64,000 nt of DNA from Flavobacterium crocinum (GCF_003122385.1 NZ_CP029255.1:1302001-1366000), one strand, 5' to 3'; shown: positions 8,662-18,046, counted from the stretch's first letter. Notes: generated by a model not told the origin, from the letters alone. A program made the numbers and translations.

Positions 8662-10299
8662 ATGAGTCATATAAAACCTCTTAAATTATCTGCTTTTGCA
8701 TTACTTGTTTTAGCAGGTTGCAGTGCAAGTATGCAGGCACAAAAATCAGCGCCAAAACAACCAGTTGTTGCTCCTTTGGCAGTGGTAAAAAAAGCACCAG
8801 TTAGTGAAAATGAATTAAAAAGATGGAGTCATTTAGATTTAGTAAAAGATTCTATTCCGGGAATGAGTGTTGACAGAGCCTTAACTGAATTACTGCAAGG
8901 TAAAAAAGGGCAGAAAGTGATTGTAGGTATTGTAGATTCTGGTGTAGACATCGAACACGAAGATCTTCAGGGAATGATCTGGACGAATACTAAAGAAATT
9001 CCAGGAAACGGAATTGACGACGATAAAAATGGTTTTATCGATGATGTTCATGGATGGAATTTCCTTGGAAATGCTGTTAATGAAAACCTGGAAATGACCC
9101 GTATCGTTAAAAAAGGTGATGATGGTTCGGCAGAATACAAAGAGGCTTTGGCACAATATACTGAAAAGTATGAGGAAGCTTTAAAAGATAAAGAACAAGT
9201 AGATTTCTTATTAGAGGTTCACAATACCATCAAAAAGGAATTAAATAAATCAGATTATAAAATAGAAGATTTAAGTAAAATTACTTCGACAGATCCAAAA
9301 GTAGCAAGAAGTAAAGCTGTAATGACTCAGATTTTTACTAATGCAGGGCCAACTTTTGATCCGGAAGCTGATTTTGGAGAATACAAAGAACAGGTTTACG
9401 ATCAGTTAAACTATAATTTAAATAAAGAGTTTGACGGTAGAAAAATCGTAGGTGATAATCCGGAAGATATTAAAGATAATCATTACGGAAACAATATCGT
9501 TTTTGGTCCGGACAAAGAAAAGGCGCTTCACGGAACTCACGTTGCCGGAATTATTGCTCAAATTAGAGGAAATAATTTAGGAGGAGACGGAGTAGCTTCA
9601 CCAAATGTTGAGATTTTAACGGTTAGAGCGGTGCCAGACGGAGACGAATATGATAAAGACATTGCTTTGGCAATTCGTTATGCAGTAGATAATGGAGCAA
9701 AAGTAATTAACGGAAGTTTCGGAAAAAGCTTTTCTCCGCACAAACAATGGGTTTACGATGCTATTAAATATGCAGCTAAAAAAGATGTCTTAATTGTTCA
9801 TGCTGCAGGAAATGATGGATATAATATTGATGAAACAAAAAACATCAATTATCCAAACGACTCTGAAGACAACGTAAAAGAGTTTGCAGATAATGTCATT
9901 ACAATTGGTGCAATTAATAAAGAATACGGAGAAAATGTTATCGCAGGATTCTCAAACTTTGGAAAAATCAACGTAGACGTTTTTGCTCCGGGTGAAGAAA
10001 TTTATGCAACAGTTCCAAACAACAAATACAAATATTTACAAGGAACATCAATGGCGTCTCCAAATGCGGCAGGTGTTGCAGCTTTGATTCGTTCTTACTA
10101 TCCAAAATTAAAAGCTTCTCAGGTTAAGAAGATTTTAATGGATTCCGGAGTGGCACTTCCTGCAAAAGTTGTTTTAGGTAAAAGTGAAAATCCGGGAGAA
10201 AAACCAGCAGCGGTTTCTTCTGTAGAATCATCAAAAACAGCAAAGATGGTAAATGCTTACAATGCTTTATTAATGGCAGAGAAAATGTCTAAAAAATAA
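8662..10299 (+). CDS. S8 family subtilisin-like serine protease, lipoprotein
   Basis: 545 residues. The lipobox VLAGC places the acylated cysteine at residue 20, so the enzyme is anchored in the outer or inner membrane. The subtilase triad is complete: Asp92 in GIVDSGVD, His about 290 in HGTHVAGIIA, and Ser about 463 in GTSMASPNAAG. An insertion of about 190 residues, rich in K, E and D, separates the Asp and His motifs, longer than in classical subtilisins but usual for Bacteroidota lipoprotein subtilases. No T9SS sorting domain is present. It is followed by a hairpin terminator and the M1 peptidase gene on the same strand, suggesting a peptide-scavenging pair. Confidence 0.95.
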   Translation: MSHIKPLKLSAFALLVLAGCSASMQAQKSAPKQPVVAPLAVVKKAPVSENELKRWSHLDLVKDSIPGMSVDRALTELLQGKKGQKVIVGIVDSGVDIEHEDLQGMIWTNTKEIPGNGIDDDKNGFIDDVHGWNFLGNAVNENLEMTRIVKKGDDGSAEYKEALAQYTEKYEEALKDKEQVDFLLEVHNTIKKELNKSDYKIEDLSKITSTDPKVARSKAVMTQIFTNAGPTFDPEADFGEYKEQVYDQLNYNLNKEFDGRKIVGDNPEDIKDNHYGNNIVFGPDKEKALHGTHVAGIIAQIRGNNLGGDGVASPNVEILTVRAVPDGDEYDKDIALAIRYAVDNGAKVINGSFGKSFSPHKQWVYDAIKYAAKKDVLIVHAAGNDGYNIDETKNINYPNDSEDNVKEFADNVITIGAINKEYGENVIAGFSNFGKINVDVFAPGEEIYATVPNNKYKYLQGTSMASPNAAGVAALIRSYYPKLKASQVKKILMDSGVALPAKVVLGKSENPGEKPAAVSSVESSKTAKMVNAYNALLMAEKMSKK

Positions 10300-10320
10300 A
10301 CATAAATACACTATTAATTT

Positions 10321-10346
10321 AATGGAAGAGTTCGCGCTCTTCCATT
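10321..10346 (+). terminator. Hairpin terminator after the subtilase gene
   Basis: A perfect 10-bp stem (AATGGAAGAG with CTCTTCCATT) closes a TTCGCG loop and is followed by a T-rich stretch. It overlaps an upstream in-frame ATG at 10322, which argues that the M1 peptidase really starts at 10364. Confidence 0.6.
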
Positions 10347-10363
10347 TTCTATTACATACAAAC

Positions 10364-12244
10364 ATGCGAAAAATTATTTTACTTTCTTTTCTAAGCTTTG
10401 GCTTAAACGCAGCTTTTGCTCAAAGTACTTCCTATTGGCAGCAACATGCCGATTATAAAATGGAGGTTTCAATGGATGTAAAAAACTATCAGTACAAAGG
10501 GAAACAAGAATTGGTTTACACCAACAATTCTCCTGATACGCTGAAAAAAGTATTCTATCATTTATATCCAAATGCTTTTCAGCCGGGAAGTGAAATGGAC
10601 GCTCGTCTTCATTTCATTAAAGATCCTGACGGAAGAATGGTGAATAAAACAAAAGACGCCAACGGAAAAGACATTAAACAAAGTAGAATAGAGACTTTAA
10701 AGCCAAATGAAATTGGTTTCTTAAAAATCGCAAACTTCAAACAAGATGGTGCTGTTGCTCAAACGAGAGTTTCTGGAACTATCTTGGAAGTGACTTTGGC
10801 TAAACCAATTTTACCAAATTCTAAAACTACTTTCACTTTAGATTTTGACGGACAAGTTCCGGTTCAGATTCGTCGTTCGGGAAGAAATAATTCTGAGGGA
10901 ATCGAACTTTCAATGTCACAATGGTATCCAAAATTAGCCGAATTTGATTTCGAAGGATGGCACGCAGATCCATATATTGCGAGAGAATTTCACGGAGTTT
11001 GGGGTAATTTTGACGTAAAAATTACAATCGACAAAGAATATACAATTGGTGGTTCAGGATATTTACAAGATAAAAATGCAATTGGGCATGGCTATGAAGA
11101 TGCTGGTGTAACGGTTGTTTATCCTAAAAAAGCAAAAACACTTACCTGGCATTTTATCGCACCAAATGTTCACGATTTTACCTGGGCAGCAGACAAAGAT
11201 TATGCGCATGATATCGTAAAAGGACCAAACGATGTCGATTTGCATTTCTTTTACAAAAACACACCAAAAGTAGCTGAAAACTGGAAACAGCTTGAGCCTT
11301 TAATGGTAAAAGTTATGGATTATTACAACAATAGAGTAGGTCAATATCCGTACAAACAATACTCATTTATTCAAGGTGGTGATGGCGGAATGGAGTATGC
11401 AATGTGTACTTTAATGTTAGGAAACGGAACTCTTGAGGGAATTCTGGGAACTGCAACACACGAATTAGGACACTCTTGGTTCCAGCATATTTTAGCTTCA
11501 AACGAATCAAAACACCCTTGGATGGATGAAGGTTTTACAACTTACATCGAAGACAGTGCTTTGAACGAATTAAAAGGAGATAAAAAAGAAGTAAATCCGT
11601 TTAAAGGAAATTACAATGCCTATTACAATTTAGTAAATTCTGGTAAAGAGCAGCCACAAACTACTCACGGAGATCGTTATGATGAAAACCGTCCTTACAG
11701 TATTTCGTCTTATGTAAAAGGAAGTATTTTCCTTTCGCAACTGGAATATGTAATCGGAAAAGAAAATGTAGATGCAACTTTGAAAAGATATTTCAATGAT
11801 TTCAAATTCAAACATCCAACTCCAAATGATATCAAAAGAACAGCCGAAAGAGTTTCCGGAGCTGAGTTAGACTGGTATTTAACAGATTGGGCACAGACAA
11901 CCAATACAATTGATTATGGTATTAAAGACGTTGCTGACAATGCAGGAAAAACAACCATTTCTTTAGAAAGAATAGGAAGAATGCCAATGCCAATCGACCT
12001 AAAAGTGGATTATACAGACGGAACTTCTGAAACATTCTACATTCCGTTAAGAATGATGAATTTCATTAAACCAAATCCAAACCCGAATCAAAAAAGAACT
12101 GTTTTAGAAGACTGGGCTTGGGCACAGCAAAACTATAATTTTACAATTGATAAAAACAAAACAGCAATCAAAAAAATCACTATCGATCCAAGCGGATTAA
12201 TGGCTGATGTAAAACAAGCAAATAATGTTTTTGAAGTGAAGTAA
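10364..12244 (+). CDS. M1 family zinc metallopeptidase, exported
   Basis: 627 residues from the ATG at 10364. I prefer this start to the in-frame ATG at 10322 because it opens a good signal peptide (MRKIILLSFLSFGLNAAFAQ) and the upstream start lies in a terminator hairpin. The zinc site is intact: HELGH from residue 366 and the distal glutamate in WMDEGFTTYIED. The exopeptidase motif is GGMEYAM. The N-terminal domain matches the aminopeptidase N saddle, and the length fits the shorter bacterial M1 branch. It should trim N-terminal residues from peptides in the periplasm, downstream of the neighbouring subtilase. Confidence 0.94.
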   Translation: MRKIILLSFLSFGLNAAFAQSTSYWQQHADYKMEVSMDVKNYQYKGKQELVYTNNSPDTLKKVFYHLYPNAFQPGSEMDARLHFIKDPDGRMVNKTKDANGKDIKQSRIETLKPNEIGFLKIANFKQDGAVAQTRVSGTILEVTLAKPILPNSKTTFTLDFDGQVPVQIRRSGRNNSEGIELSMSQWYPKLAEFDFEGWHADPYIAREFHGVWGNFDVKITIDKEYTIGGSGYLQDKNAIGHGYEDAGVTVVYPKKAKTLTWHFIAPNVHDFTWAADKDYAHDIVKGPNDVDLHFFYKNTPKVAENWKQLEPLMVKVMDYYNNRVGQYPYKQYSFIQGGDGGMEYAMCTLMLGNGTLEGILGTATHELGHSWFQHILASNESKHPWMDEGFTTYIEDSALNELKGDKKEVNPFKGNYNAYYNLVNSGKEQPQTTHGDRYDENRPYSISSYVKGSIFLSQLEYVIGKENVDATLKRYFNDFKFKHPTPNDIKRTAERVSGAELDWYLTDWAQTTNTIDYGIKDVADNAGKTTISLERIGRMPMPIDLKVDYTDGTSETFYIPLRMMNFIKPNPNPNQKRTVLEDWAWAQQNYNFTIDKNKTAIKKITIDPSGLMADVKQANNVFEVK

Positions 12245-12260
12245 TCTTTAAACAAGAATA

Positions 12261-12296
12261 AAAAAAGTCCCGTTTATTAATTAAACGGGATTTTTT
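12261..12296 (+). terminator. Rho-independent terminator after the M1 peptidase
   Basis: An A-tract, a GTCCCGTTTA/TAAACGGGA stem with a short AT loop, and a T-tract. Resembles the terminator at 3053-3090 in sequence (TCCCGTTT core). Confidence 0.85.
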
Positions 12297-12338
12297 AGTT
12301 TCAGGAGCATCACAAAAGGCATTTTAATTTACATGGTT

Positions 12339-12407
12339 CCCGCTCTCGGCTATATCTCGCTGTTGCCCGACGTCGGGCCAGCAAGGATACCGCCTCCATC
12401 GGGGCTA
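12339..12407. repeat. Modular palindromic intergenic element, copy 1
   Basis: 69 bp with the left end CCCGCTCTCGGCTATATCT, an internal hairpin (GCTGTTGCCCGACGTCGGGC and CAGC) and a right end GGATACCGCCTCCATCGGGG plus CTA. The same ends, with a different hairpin core, recur at 42895-42960. GC content is well above the surroundings. Probably one of the dispersed flavobacterial palindromic repeats. Confidence 0.7.
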
Positions 12408-12466
12408 GATACAAACAATTGGCTTTTTTTAAAGATTTATTATAAAAACGTTTACTTTTTTAGTAG

Positions 12467-12605
12467 AAGATTAATTGCCTCCAGCTTTAGCTGGAGGAAG
12501 AAGATTTGAAAGGCAAAGGGCTTTAGCCAAACCACGACAGTTTTGGCTAAAGCCCTTTGCTTGAATTCATTTTACATCCAGCTAAAGCTGGACGCTATTC
12601 AATCT
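12467..12605. repeat. Nested inverted-repeat element (three hairpins)
   Basis: The 139-bp element contains a 20-bp palindrome (12478-12497, CCTCCAGCTTTAGCTGGAGG), a perfect 19-bp stem (12513-12531 with 12542-12560, built on AAAGGGCTTTAGCC) and a second palindrome (12577-12592, TCCAGCTAAAGCTGGA). The outer ends AGATTAATTG and CTATTCAATCT are also roughly inverted, so the unit is symmetrical at every level. It ends 28 bp downstream of the tdh stop codon in tdh's reading direction. No ORF inside. Confidence 0.75.
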
Positions 12606-12633
12606 TTTTATAAAATTAAATGGTTTTATTGAT

Positions 12634-13572
12634 TTAACTCAAATGCTCAATCATATCTTTGGTCATCGATTCCAAATCAAATTTATGATTCCACCCCCAG
12701 TCTTCCCTTGCTGAAGAATCATCAATACTAGCCGGCCAGCTGTCCGCAATTTTTTGACGGAAATCTGGATTGTAAGTGATTTCAAATTCTGGAATATGTT
12801 TTTTGATTTCGGCAGCAATTTCAGTTGGGGTAAAACTCATCGCAGCTAAATTGTATGAAGAATGTATTTTGATTTCTTCAACCGGCGCTTTCATGATGTT
12901 GATTGTTGCATCGATTGCATCATCCATATACATCATTGGCATTTTAGTTTCAGAAGATAAAAAGCATTCGTATTTTTTATCGGCAATAGCCTTATAAAAA
13001 ATATCAACAGCATAATCTGTTGTTCCACCGCCTGGAGGAGTCGACCAGCTGATTAACCCTGGATAACGAATACTGCGAACATCTACACCGTATATATTAT
13101 GATAGTATTCGCACCATCTTTCTCCTGCTTGTTTACTAATGCCGTAAACAGTAGAAGGTTCCATTACGGTATATTGAGGTGTGTTTTCTTTTGGAGTTGT
13201 TGGCCCAAAAACAGCGATACTGGATGGCCAGAAAATCTTCTGAATCTTTTTAGCTTTTGCTAAATTTAAAACATGAAAAAGAGAATTCATATTTAAATCC
13301 CAGGCAAAAGCAGGATTTTTTTCGGCTGTTGCCGATAAAAGAGCTGCCATCAAATAAACATCGGTAATTTGATGTACTTCTACCAAATGTTCAATCTGGT
13401 TAAAATCTAAAGCATTGACAACTTCAAAAGGCCCTGAATTAACAACATCAGTATTTAATTTTCGAATATCAGAAGCGATAACATTTTCGGTTCCGTATAA
13501 TTTACGCAGTTTTTGCGTCAGTTCTGTTCCAATCTGACCGCAGGCACCAATGATCAATATTTTAGGATTCAT
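12634..13572 (-). CDS. tdh: NAD-dependent L-threonine 3-dehydrogenase (extended SDR type)
   Basis: 312 residues. It oxidises L-threonine to 2-amino-3-ketobutyrate, the first step of threonine conversion to glycine and acetyl-CoA. It shows the Rossmann motif GACGQIG at residues 8-14, an acidic residue for NAD ribose (ASDIRK), and the SDR catalytic tyrosine and lysine in YGISKQAGE. The length and sequence match the Flavobacterium/Cytophaga type that belongs to the UDP-galactose-epimerase-like family, not the zinc-dependent Tdh of E. coli. It is a single gene with its own -7 element. No kbl (lyase) gene is adjacent. Confidence 0.93.
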   Translation of the reverse strand: MNPKILIIGACGQIGTELTQKLRKLYGTENVIASDIRKLNTDVVNSGPFEVVNALDFNQIEHLVEVHQITDVYLMAALLSATAEKNPAFAWDLNMNSLFHVLNLAKAKKIQKIFWPSSIAVFGPTTPKENTPQYTVMEPSTVYGISKQAGERWCEYYHNIYGVDVRSIRYPGLISWSTPPGGGTTDYAVDIFYKAIADKKYECFLSSETKMPMMYMDDAIDATINIMKAPVEEIKIHSSYNLAAMSFTPTEIAAEIKKHIPEFEITYNPDFRQKIADSWPASIDDSSAREDWGWNHKFDLESMTKDMIEHLS

Positions 13573-13593
13573 TTTCGATGATTTTTAGAGAGA

Positions 13594-13601
13594 CAAATAT
13601 A
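13594..13601 (-). promoter_or_regulatory. Predicted -7 element for tdh
   Basis: Minus-strand TATATTTG is a perfect TAnnTTTG match 21 bp upstream of the tdh ATG. Confidence 0.5.
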
Positions 13602-13879
13602 ACGTTTTCGCAATTACTAACACTTTTTAGAATCATAAATTATAGATTCGATAATTAAAAAGTTTGTTTGTTGGATAATTCTCTTTACAAGAGTGTGTCT
13701 TTGTGTCTTTTTATTTTCTACAAAATGGGGCATTTTTTAGCGGAATAAAACGAAAAAAATCTTGATATTTCATCTAATTGAAGACAAAAAAATAACGATG
13801 ATTTATAGAATCTTTAGCAAAAAACAGAATTCGTAATTGTAAATTTACTTTGTAACTTTGCACCCTAACATTTTATGAA
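13602..13879. other. Divergent gap between tdh and the lipoprotein/mfd pair
   Basis: AT-rich spacer that, apart from a perfect -7 motif TAACTTTG at 13853-13860 reading toward the lipoprotein gene (19 bp before its ATG), shows no recognisable gene, RNA or repeat. With the tdh promoter the total gap is 307 bp. Confidence 0.45.
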
Positions 13880-14506
13880 ATGAAATATAGAATAGCGCTG
13901 TTTTTACTTTTGATTTTTGTACTGCAATCTTGTCAAAATGAGAATGAAAAGCGTCTTGCTGAAAATGCAAAAGAAGCTAAGAAAAAAGAAAAAATCTTTA
14001 ATAATATTAATAAGGGCTGGACTTTTATAGATGAACCCATCAATGAGGTTTCGGAAGAGAATATAAAAAACTGGGCAGAATGGCGCGATTTCTTAAAAGA
14101 AATAGGAGACAAACCTAGAAAAACGATCGGCGCATTTCAGAAAAAATCGGCAGCTATTTCTAAAAAGGCAATGGCTTTGAACAATAATATTCCAACTCAG
14201 TTCAATCAGCCTCAAATTAAAAGCCGTATTTCAATTTTAATTACTAAAATAAAAATGCTGGATTTGTTTATTCATTTAAACACTATTCCAGATGATAAAG
14301 TTGTTTTTCTGATTCAGGAAATCAATAAAGAACTGATTTCATTGGAAAGACAAATGGATAAAATTGTCGAAAAAGCCAAAATACCAAAAGAACAGGGAGA
14401 AGAGGATTTTCTTAGGATGTTAGACACAACGCGCGCGATTCCAAATTCGAGTGCTCCTCAGGTTCCAATACAACCAACAGATCAAAACGCACCAAGAGTT
14501 GAGTAA
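13880..14506 (+). CDS. Small hypothetical lipoprotein
   Basis: 208 residues, function not recognised. The N-terminus MKYRIALFLLLIFVLQSC ends in a lipobox cysteine at residue 18, followed by charged residues (QNENEKRLAENAKEAKKKEK). The body is mostly helical and charged, with WTFIDEPIN and WAEWRDFLKEIGD as distinctive stretches and a proline/glutamine-rich tail. No catalytic motif. It overlaps the mfd start by 8 bp, so the two genes are translationally coupled or at least co-transcribed, although nothing links a lipoprotein to DNA repair mechanistically. Confidence 0.85.
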   Translation: MKYRIALFLLLIFVLQSCQNENEKRLAENAKEAKKKEKIFNNINKGWTFIDEPINEVSEENIKNWAEWRDFLKEIGDKPRKTIGAFQKKSAAISKKAMALNNNIPTQFNQPQIKSRISILITKIKMLDLFIHLNTIPDDKVVFLIQEINKELISLERQMDKIVEKAKIPKEQGEEDFLRMLDTTRAIPNSSAPQVPIQPTDQNAPRVE

Positions 14507-17500
14507 AAACGCCTTATATACCATATACGATAATCTGCCAAAAGCACAGCAGATTGCCTCTAATTTACTAGAAGGAAATCAGATCAAAATGAATCTTAAT
14601 GGTTTATTAGGATCTGCGGTTTCGTTTATAATCCGTTCTGTTTTTAAGAAAACGGAACTGCCTTTTTTAGTTATTTTAGACAATAAAGAAGAAGCAGCCT
14701 ATTATCTGAACGATTTGGAACAAATGATCGGAGAGCAGGATGTTTTGTTTTATCCGGCATCCTTCCGTCGTCCTTATCAGGTCGATGAAACAGACAACGC
14801 GAATGTTTTGCTTCGTGCTGAGGTTTTAAACCGAATCAATTCCCGAAAAAAACCAGCCGTAATTGTTACCTATCCCGAAGCACTTTTTGAGAAAGTGGTA
14901 ACACGCCAGCAGTTAGATAAAAACACTTTAAAGGTAGCTTTAAATGACAAAATTTCGATCGATTTTATCAACGAAGTTTTATTTGAATACGAATTTAAAA
15001 GAGTTGATTTTATCACAGAACCGGGGGAATTTTCGGTTCGTGGTGGAATTGTCGATGTCTTTTCTTTTTCAAACGATCATCCGTACCGAATTGAGTTTTT
15101 TGGAAATGAAGTAGACAGCATCAGAAGCTTTGATGTAGAAACGCAGTTATCTGTCGAAACGCACAAAAAAATTACCATTATTCCGAATGTTGAAAACAAG
15201 GTATTTCAAGAAAACCGTGAAAGTTTCTTAGATTATATTGCTGAAAAAACAGTTCTTTTTATCCAAAATACAGACGGGCTTTTCAGTCAGTTAGATAAAC
15301 AATTTGCTAGGGCAGAAGAAGCTTTTGAGAAACTATCAAAAGAAATAAAACACGCAACGCCGGAACAATTATTCCTGAATCAGGCGGCGTTTATTAAACG
15401 AGCTTTGGATTTTTCGATTGTAGAACTGGCTTCAAAACCCATTTTTAAAACGACAAAAAAATACGATTTTCATATTCAGCCTCAGCCATCTTTCAATAAA
15501 CAATTTGATTTACTGCTGAACAATCTGAGCGATAATCATTTTAACGGATATAAAAATTATTTGTTCTGTTCTAATGAAACACAGGCGAAACGTTTTCATG
15601 ATATTTTTGAATCGTTGGACGAAGCCAATTCAGAGAATATCCGTAAACAATACAATACCGTTGTATTACCTTTATACCAAGGTTTTATTGACGAAGAAAA
15701 TCAGATAACGGCTTATACTGATCATCAGATTTTTGAGCGTTATCATAGATTCAATATCAAAAACGGTTATTCTAAAAAACAGAATATTACGCTTAAAGAA
15801 TTGACTGCACTTTCTGTGGGCGATTACGTAACGCATATCGATCACGGAATCGGGAAATTTGGTGGATTGCAGAAAATTCAGGTCGAGGGCAAAACGCAGG
15901 AAGCCATTAAATTGGTTTATGCTGATAATGATATTGTGTATGTGAGCATTCACTCGCTTCATAAAATATCCAAATACAACGGAAAAGACGGTGCGCCGCC
16001 AAAAATCTATAAATTAGGTTCGAATGCCTGGAAGGTTTTAAAACAAAAAACCAAAGCGCGTGTTAAACATATTGCATTCAATTTGATTCAGTTGTATGCG
16101 AAGCGACGTTTAGAAAAAGGTTTTCAGTTTGCGCCTGACAGTTATCTTCAAAACGAATTGGAAAGTTCGTTTATCTACGAAGATACGCCGGACCAAATGA
16201 AATCGACTGCAGAGGTAAAAGCCGATATGGAAAGCGATCGCCCAATGGACCGTTTGGTTTGTGGTGATGTTGGTTTCGGAAAAACAGAAGTTGCGATTCG
16301 TGCTGCTTTCAAAGCCGTTGATAATAGTAAACAAGTAGCAGTTTTAGTTCCAACTACGATTTTGGCGTATCAGCATTTTAGAACTTTTTCGGAACGTTTG
16401 AAAGATATGCCTGTTTCAATAGGTTACTTAAACCGATTTAGGACAGCAAAACAAAAAACACAAACTTTAAAAGATTTAGCAGAAGGAAAACTCGATATTA
16501 TAATTGGTACACATCAGTTGGTAAACAAAAACGTTGTTTTCAAAGATTTAGGTTTATTGATTGTAGATGAGGAACAAAAATTCGGTGTAAACGTAAAAGA
16601 TAAACTGAAAACTATTGCAGCCAATGTTGATACCTTGACATTAACCGCAACGCCAATTCCGAGAACGCTTCAGTTTTCATTAATGGCGGCAAGAGATTTA
16701 TCTGTAATTACAACGCCTCCGCCAAATCGTTATCCAATTGAAACCAATGTGGTTGGTTTTAATGAAGAAATTATCCGTGATGCGATTTCGTATGAAATTC
16801 AAAGAAATGGACAAGTTTTCTTTATCAATAACCGAATTGAAAATATCAAGGAAATTGCCGGAATGATTCAGCGTTTGGTTCCAAATGCAAGGGTTGGAGT
16901 TGGTCACGGACAAATGGACGGCGCCAAATTAGAGGAGTTGATGTTAGGTTTTATGAACGGAGATTTTGATGTTTTAGTAGCAACCACAATTATCGAAAGC
17001 GGACTTGACGTTCCAAACGCCAACACGATTTTCATCAACAATGCCAATAATTTCGGATTATCAGATTTGCATCAAATGCGTGGTCGGGTAGGGCGAAGCA
17101 ACAAAAAAGCATTCTGTTACTTCATTTGTCCGCCATATTCCTCTATGACTGAAGACGCCAGAAAACGTATTCAGGCATTGGAACAATTCAGTGAATTGGG
17201 AAGCGGTTTCAATATTGCAATGAAAGATCTTGAAATTCGCGGTGCAGGAGATTTATTGGGTGGAGAGCAAAGCGGTTTCATTAATGAAATTGGTTTTGAT
17301 ACCTACCAAAAAATCATGAATGAAGCGATTGAAGAATTGAAGGAAAACGAATTCAAAGATTTATATCCGGAAGAAAATAATATCGATACCAAAGAATATG
17401 TAAAAGATATTCAGATTGATGCTGATTTTGAGTTATTATTCCCGGATGAATATATCAATAACGTTTCAGAACGTTTGATTTTATACAACGAATTAAGTAC

Positions 17501-17864
17501 AATAAAAGACGAAGCAGGTTTAAAAGAATTCGAAAGAAAATTGGTAGACCGTTTCGGACCGTTGCCAAAACCTGCAGTTGCACTTTTAAATAGTATCAGA
17601 ATAAAATGGATTGCTACGAAAGTGGGAATCGAAAAATTAGTTCTGAAACAAGGAAAAATGATTGGTTATTTCGTCTCAGACCAACAATCTGATTATTACC
17701 AATCCATCAAATTTAGGAACGTTTTAAATTTCGTTCAAAAGCAAAGTTCACTTTGTAAAATGAAAGAAAAACAAACCGTTAACGGATTACGTTTGTTATT
17801 GACTTTTGAAAATGTGAAGTCAATAAAACGTGCTCTGGAGTTGATGGAGTTGTTTGAGGAGTAA
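14499..17864 (+). CDS. mfd: Transcription-repair coupling factor Mfd
   Basis: About 1121 residues from a TTG at 14499. It removes RNA polymerase stalled at DNA lesions and recruits UvrA. It shows a UvrB-like N-terminal region, a CarD-type RNA-polymerase-interacting domain (GDYVTHIDHGIGKF, about 442), helicase Walker A in GDVGFGKTE (about 590), a DEEQ box (about 690), the SF2 C-terminal motifs (ESGLDVPNANT, QMRGRVGRS) and a TRCF C-terminal domain. No ATG lies near the expected N-terminus. The TTG gives MSKNALYTIYDN, which fits the family; a GTG at 14451 lies deep in the preceding gene, and the next ATG (14589) would trim conserved sequence. Confidence 0.95.
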   Translation: MSKNALYTIYDNLPKAQQIASNLLEGNQIKMNLNGLLGSAVSFIIRSVFKKTELPFLVILDNKEEAAYYLNDLEQMIGEQDVLFYPASFRRPYQVDETDNANVLLRAEVLNRINSRKKPAVIVTYPEALFEKVVTRQQLDKNTLKVALNDKISIDFINEVLFEYEFKRVDFITEPGEFSVRGGIVDVFSFSNDHPYRIEFFGNEVDSIRSFDVETQLSVETHKKITIIPNVENKVFQENRESFLDYIAEKTVLFIQNTDGLFSQLDKQFARAEEAFEKLSKEIKHATPEQLFLNQAAFIKRALDFSIVELASKPIFKTTKKYDFHIQPQPSFNKQFDLLLNNLSDNHFNGYKNYLFCSNETQAKRFHDIFESLDEANSENIRKQYNTVVLPLYQGFIDEENQITAYTDHQIFERYHRFNIKNGYSKKQNITLKELTALSVGDYVTHIDHGIGKFGGLQKIQVEGKTQEAIKLVYADNDIVYVSIHSLHKISKYNGKDGAPPKIYKLGSNAWKVLKQKTKARVKHIAFNLIQLYAKRRLEKGFQFAPDSYLQNELESSFIYEDTPDQMKSTAEVKADMESDRPMDRLVCGDVGFGKTEVAIRAAFKAVDNSKQVAVLVPTTILAYQHFRTFSERLKDMPVSIGYLNRFRTAKQKTQTLKDLAEGKLDIIIGTHQLVNKNVVFKDLGLLIVDEEQKFGVNVKDKLKTIAANVDTLTLTATPIPRTLQFSLMAARDLSVITTPPPNRYPIETNVVGFNEEIIRDAISYEIQRNGQVFFINNRIENIKEIAGMIQRLVPNARVGVGHGQMDGAKLEELMLGFMNGDFDVLVATTIIESGLDVPNANTIFINNANNFGLSDLHQMRGRVGRSNKKAFCYFICPPYSSMTEDARKRIQALEQFSELGSGFNIAMKDLEIRGAGDLLGGEQSGFINEIGFDTYQKIMNEAIEELKENEFKDLYPEENNIDTKEYVKDIQIDADFELLFPDEYINNVSERLILYNELSTIKDEAGLKEFERKLVDRFGPLPKPAVALLNSIRIKWIATKVGIEKLVLKQGKMIGYFVSDQQSDYYQSIKFRNVLNFVQKQSSLCKMKEKQTVNGLRLLLTFENVKSIKRALELMELFEE

Positions 17865-17867
17865 AAG

Positions 17868-17949
17868 TTGCCACGAATTACACTAATTTGCACTAATTAT
17901 AATTTTAAGCTTGGAAAAAATTTGTGGAAATTAGTGTATTTCGTGGCAA
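17868..17949. repeat. Long inverted repeat (GCCACGAATT family)
   Basis: Arms of 22 bp (17868-17889 and 17928-17949) differ at one position and enclose 38 bp. The arms begin TTGCCACGAATTACACTAAT. It starts 4 bp after the mfd stop and may act as its terminator. The inverted repeat at 18608-18662 shares the CCACGAATT core. Confidence 0.7.
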
Positions 17950-18046
17950 ACAAAATAAAAAAATTAAGCTTTCTTTATCTTTTATTTAAGAAAATTCTTA
18001 GAACTAAAAAGTTTTCTTTGATTCAAATTTTCAAAGACAACTTTAT

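Noticed and set aside
10322..10363. 14-residue N-terminal extension of the M1 peptidase
   Set aside because: It lies in the terminator hairpin of the previous gene and would bury the signal peptide; the ATG at 10364 fits better.
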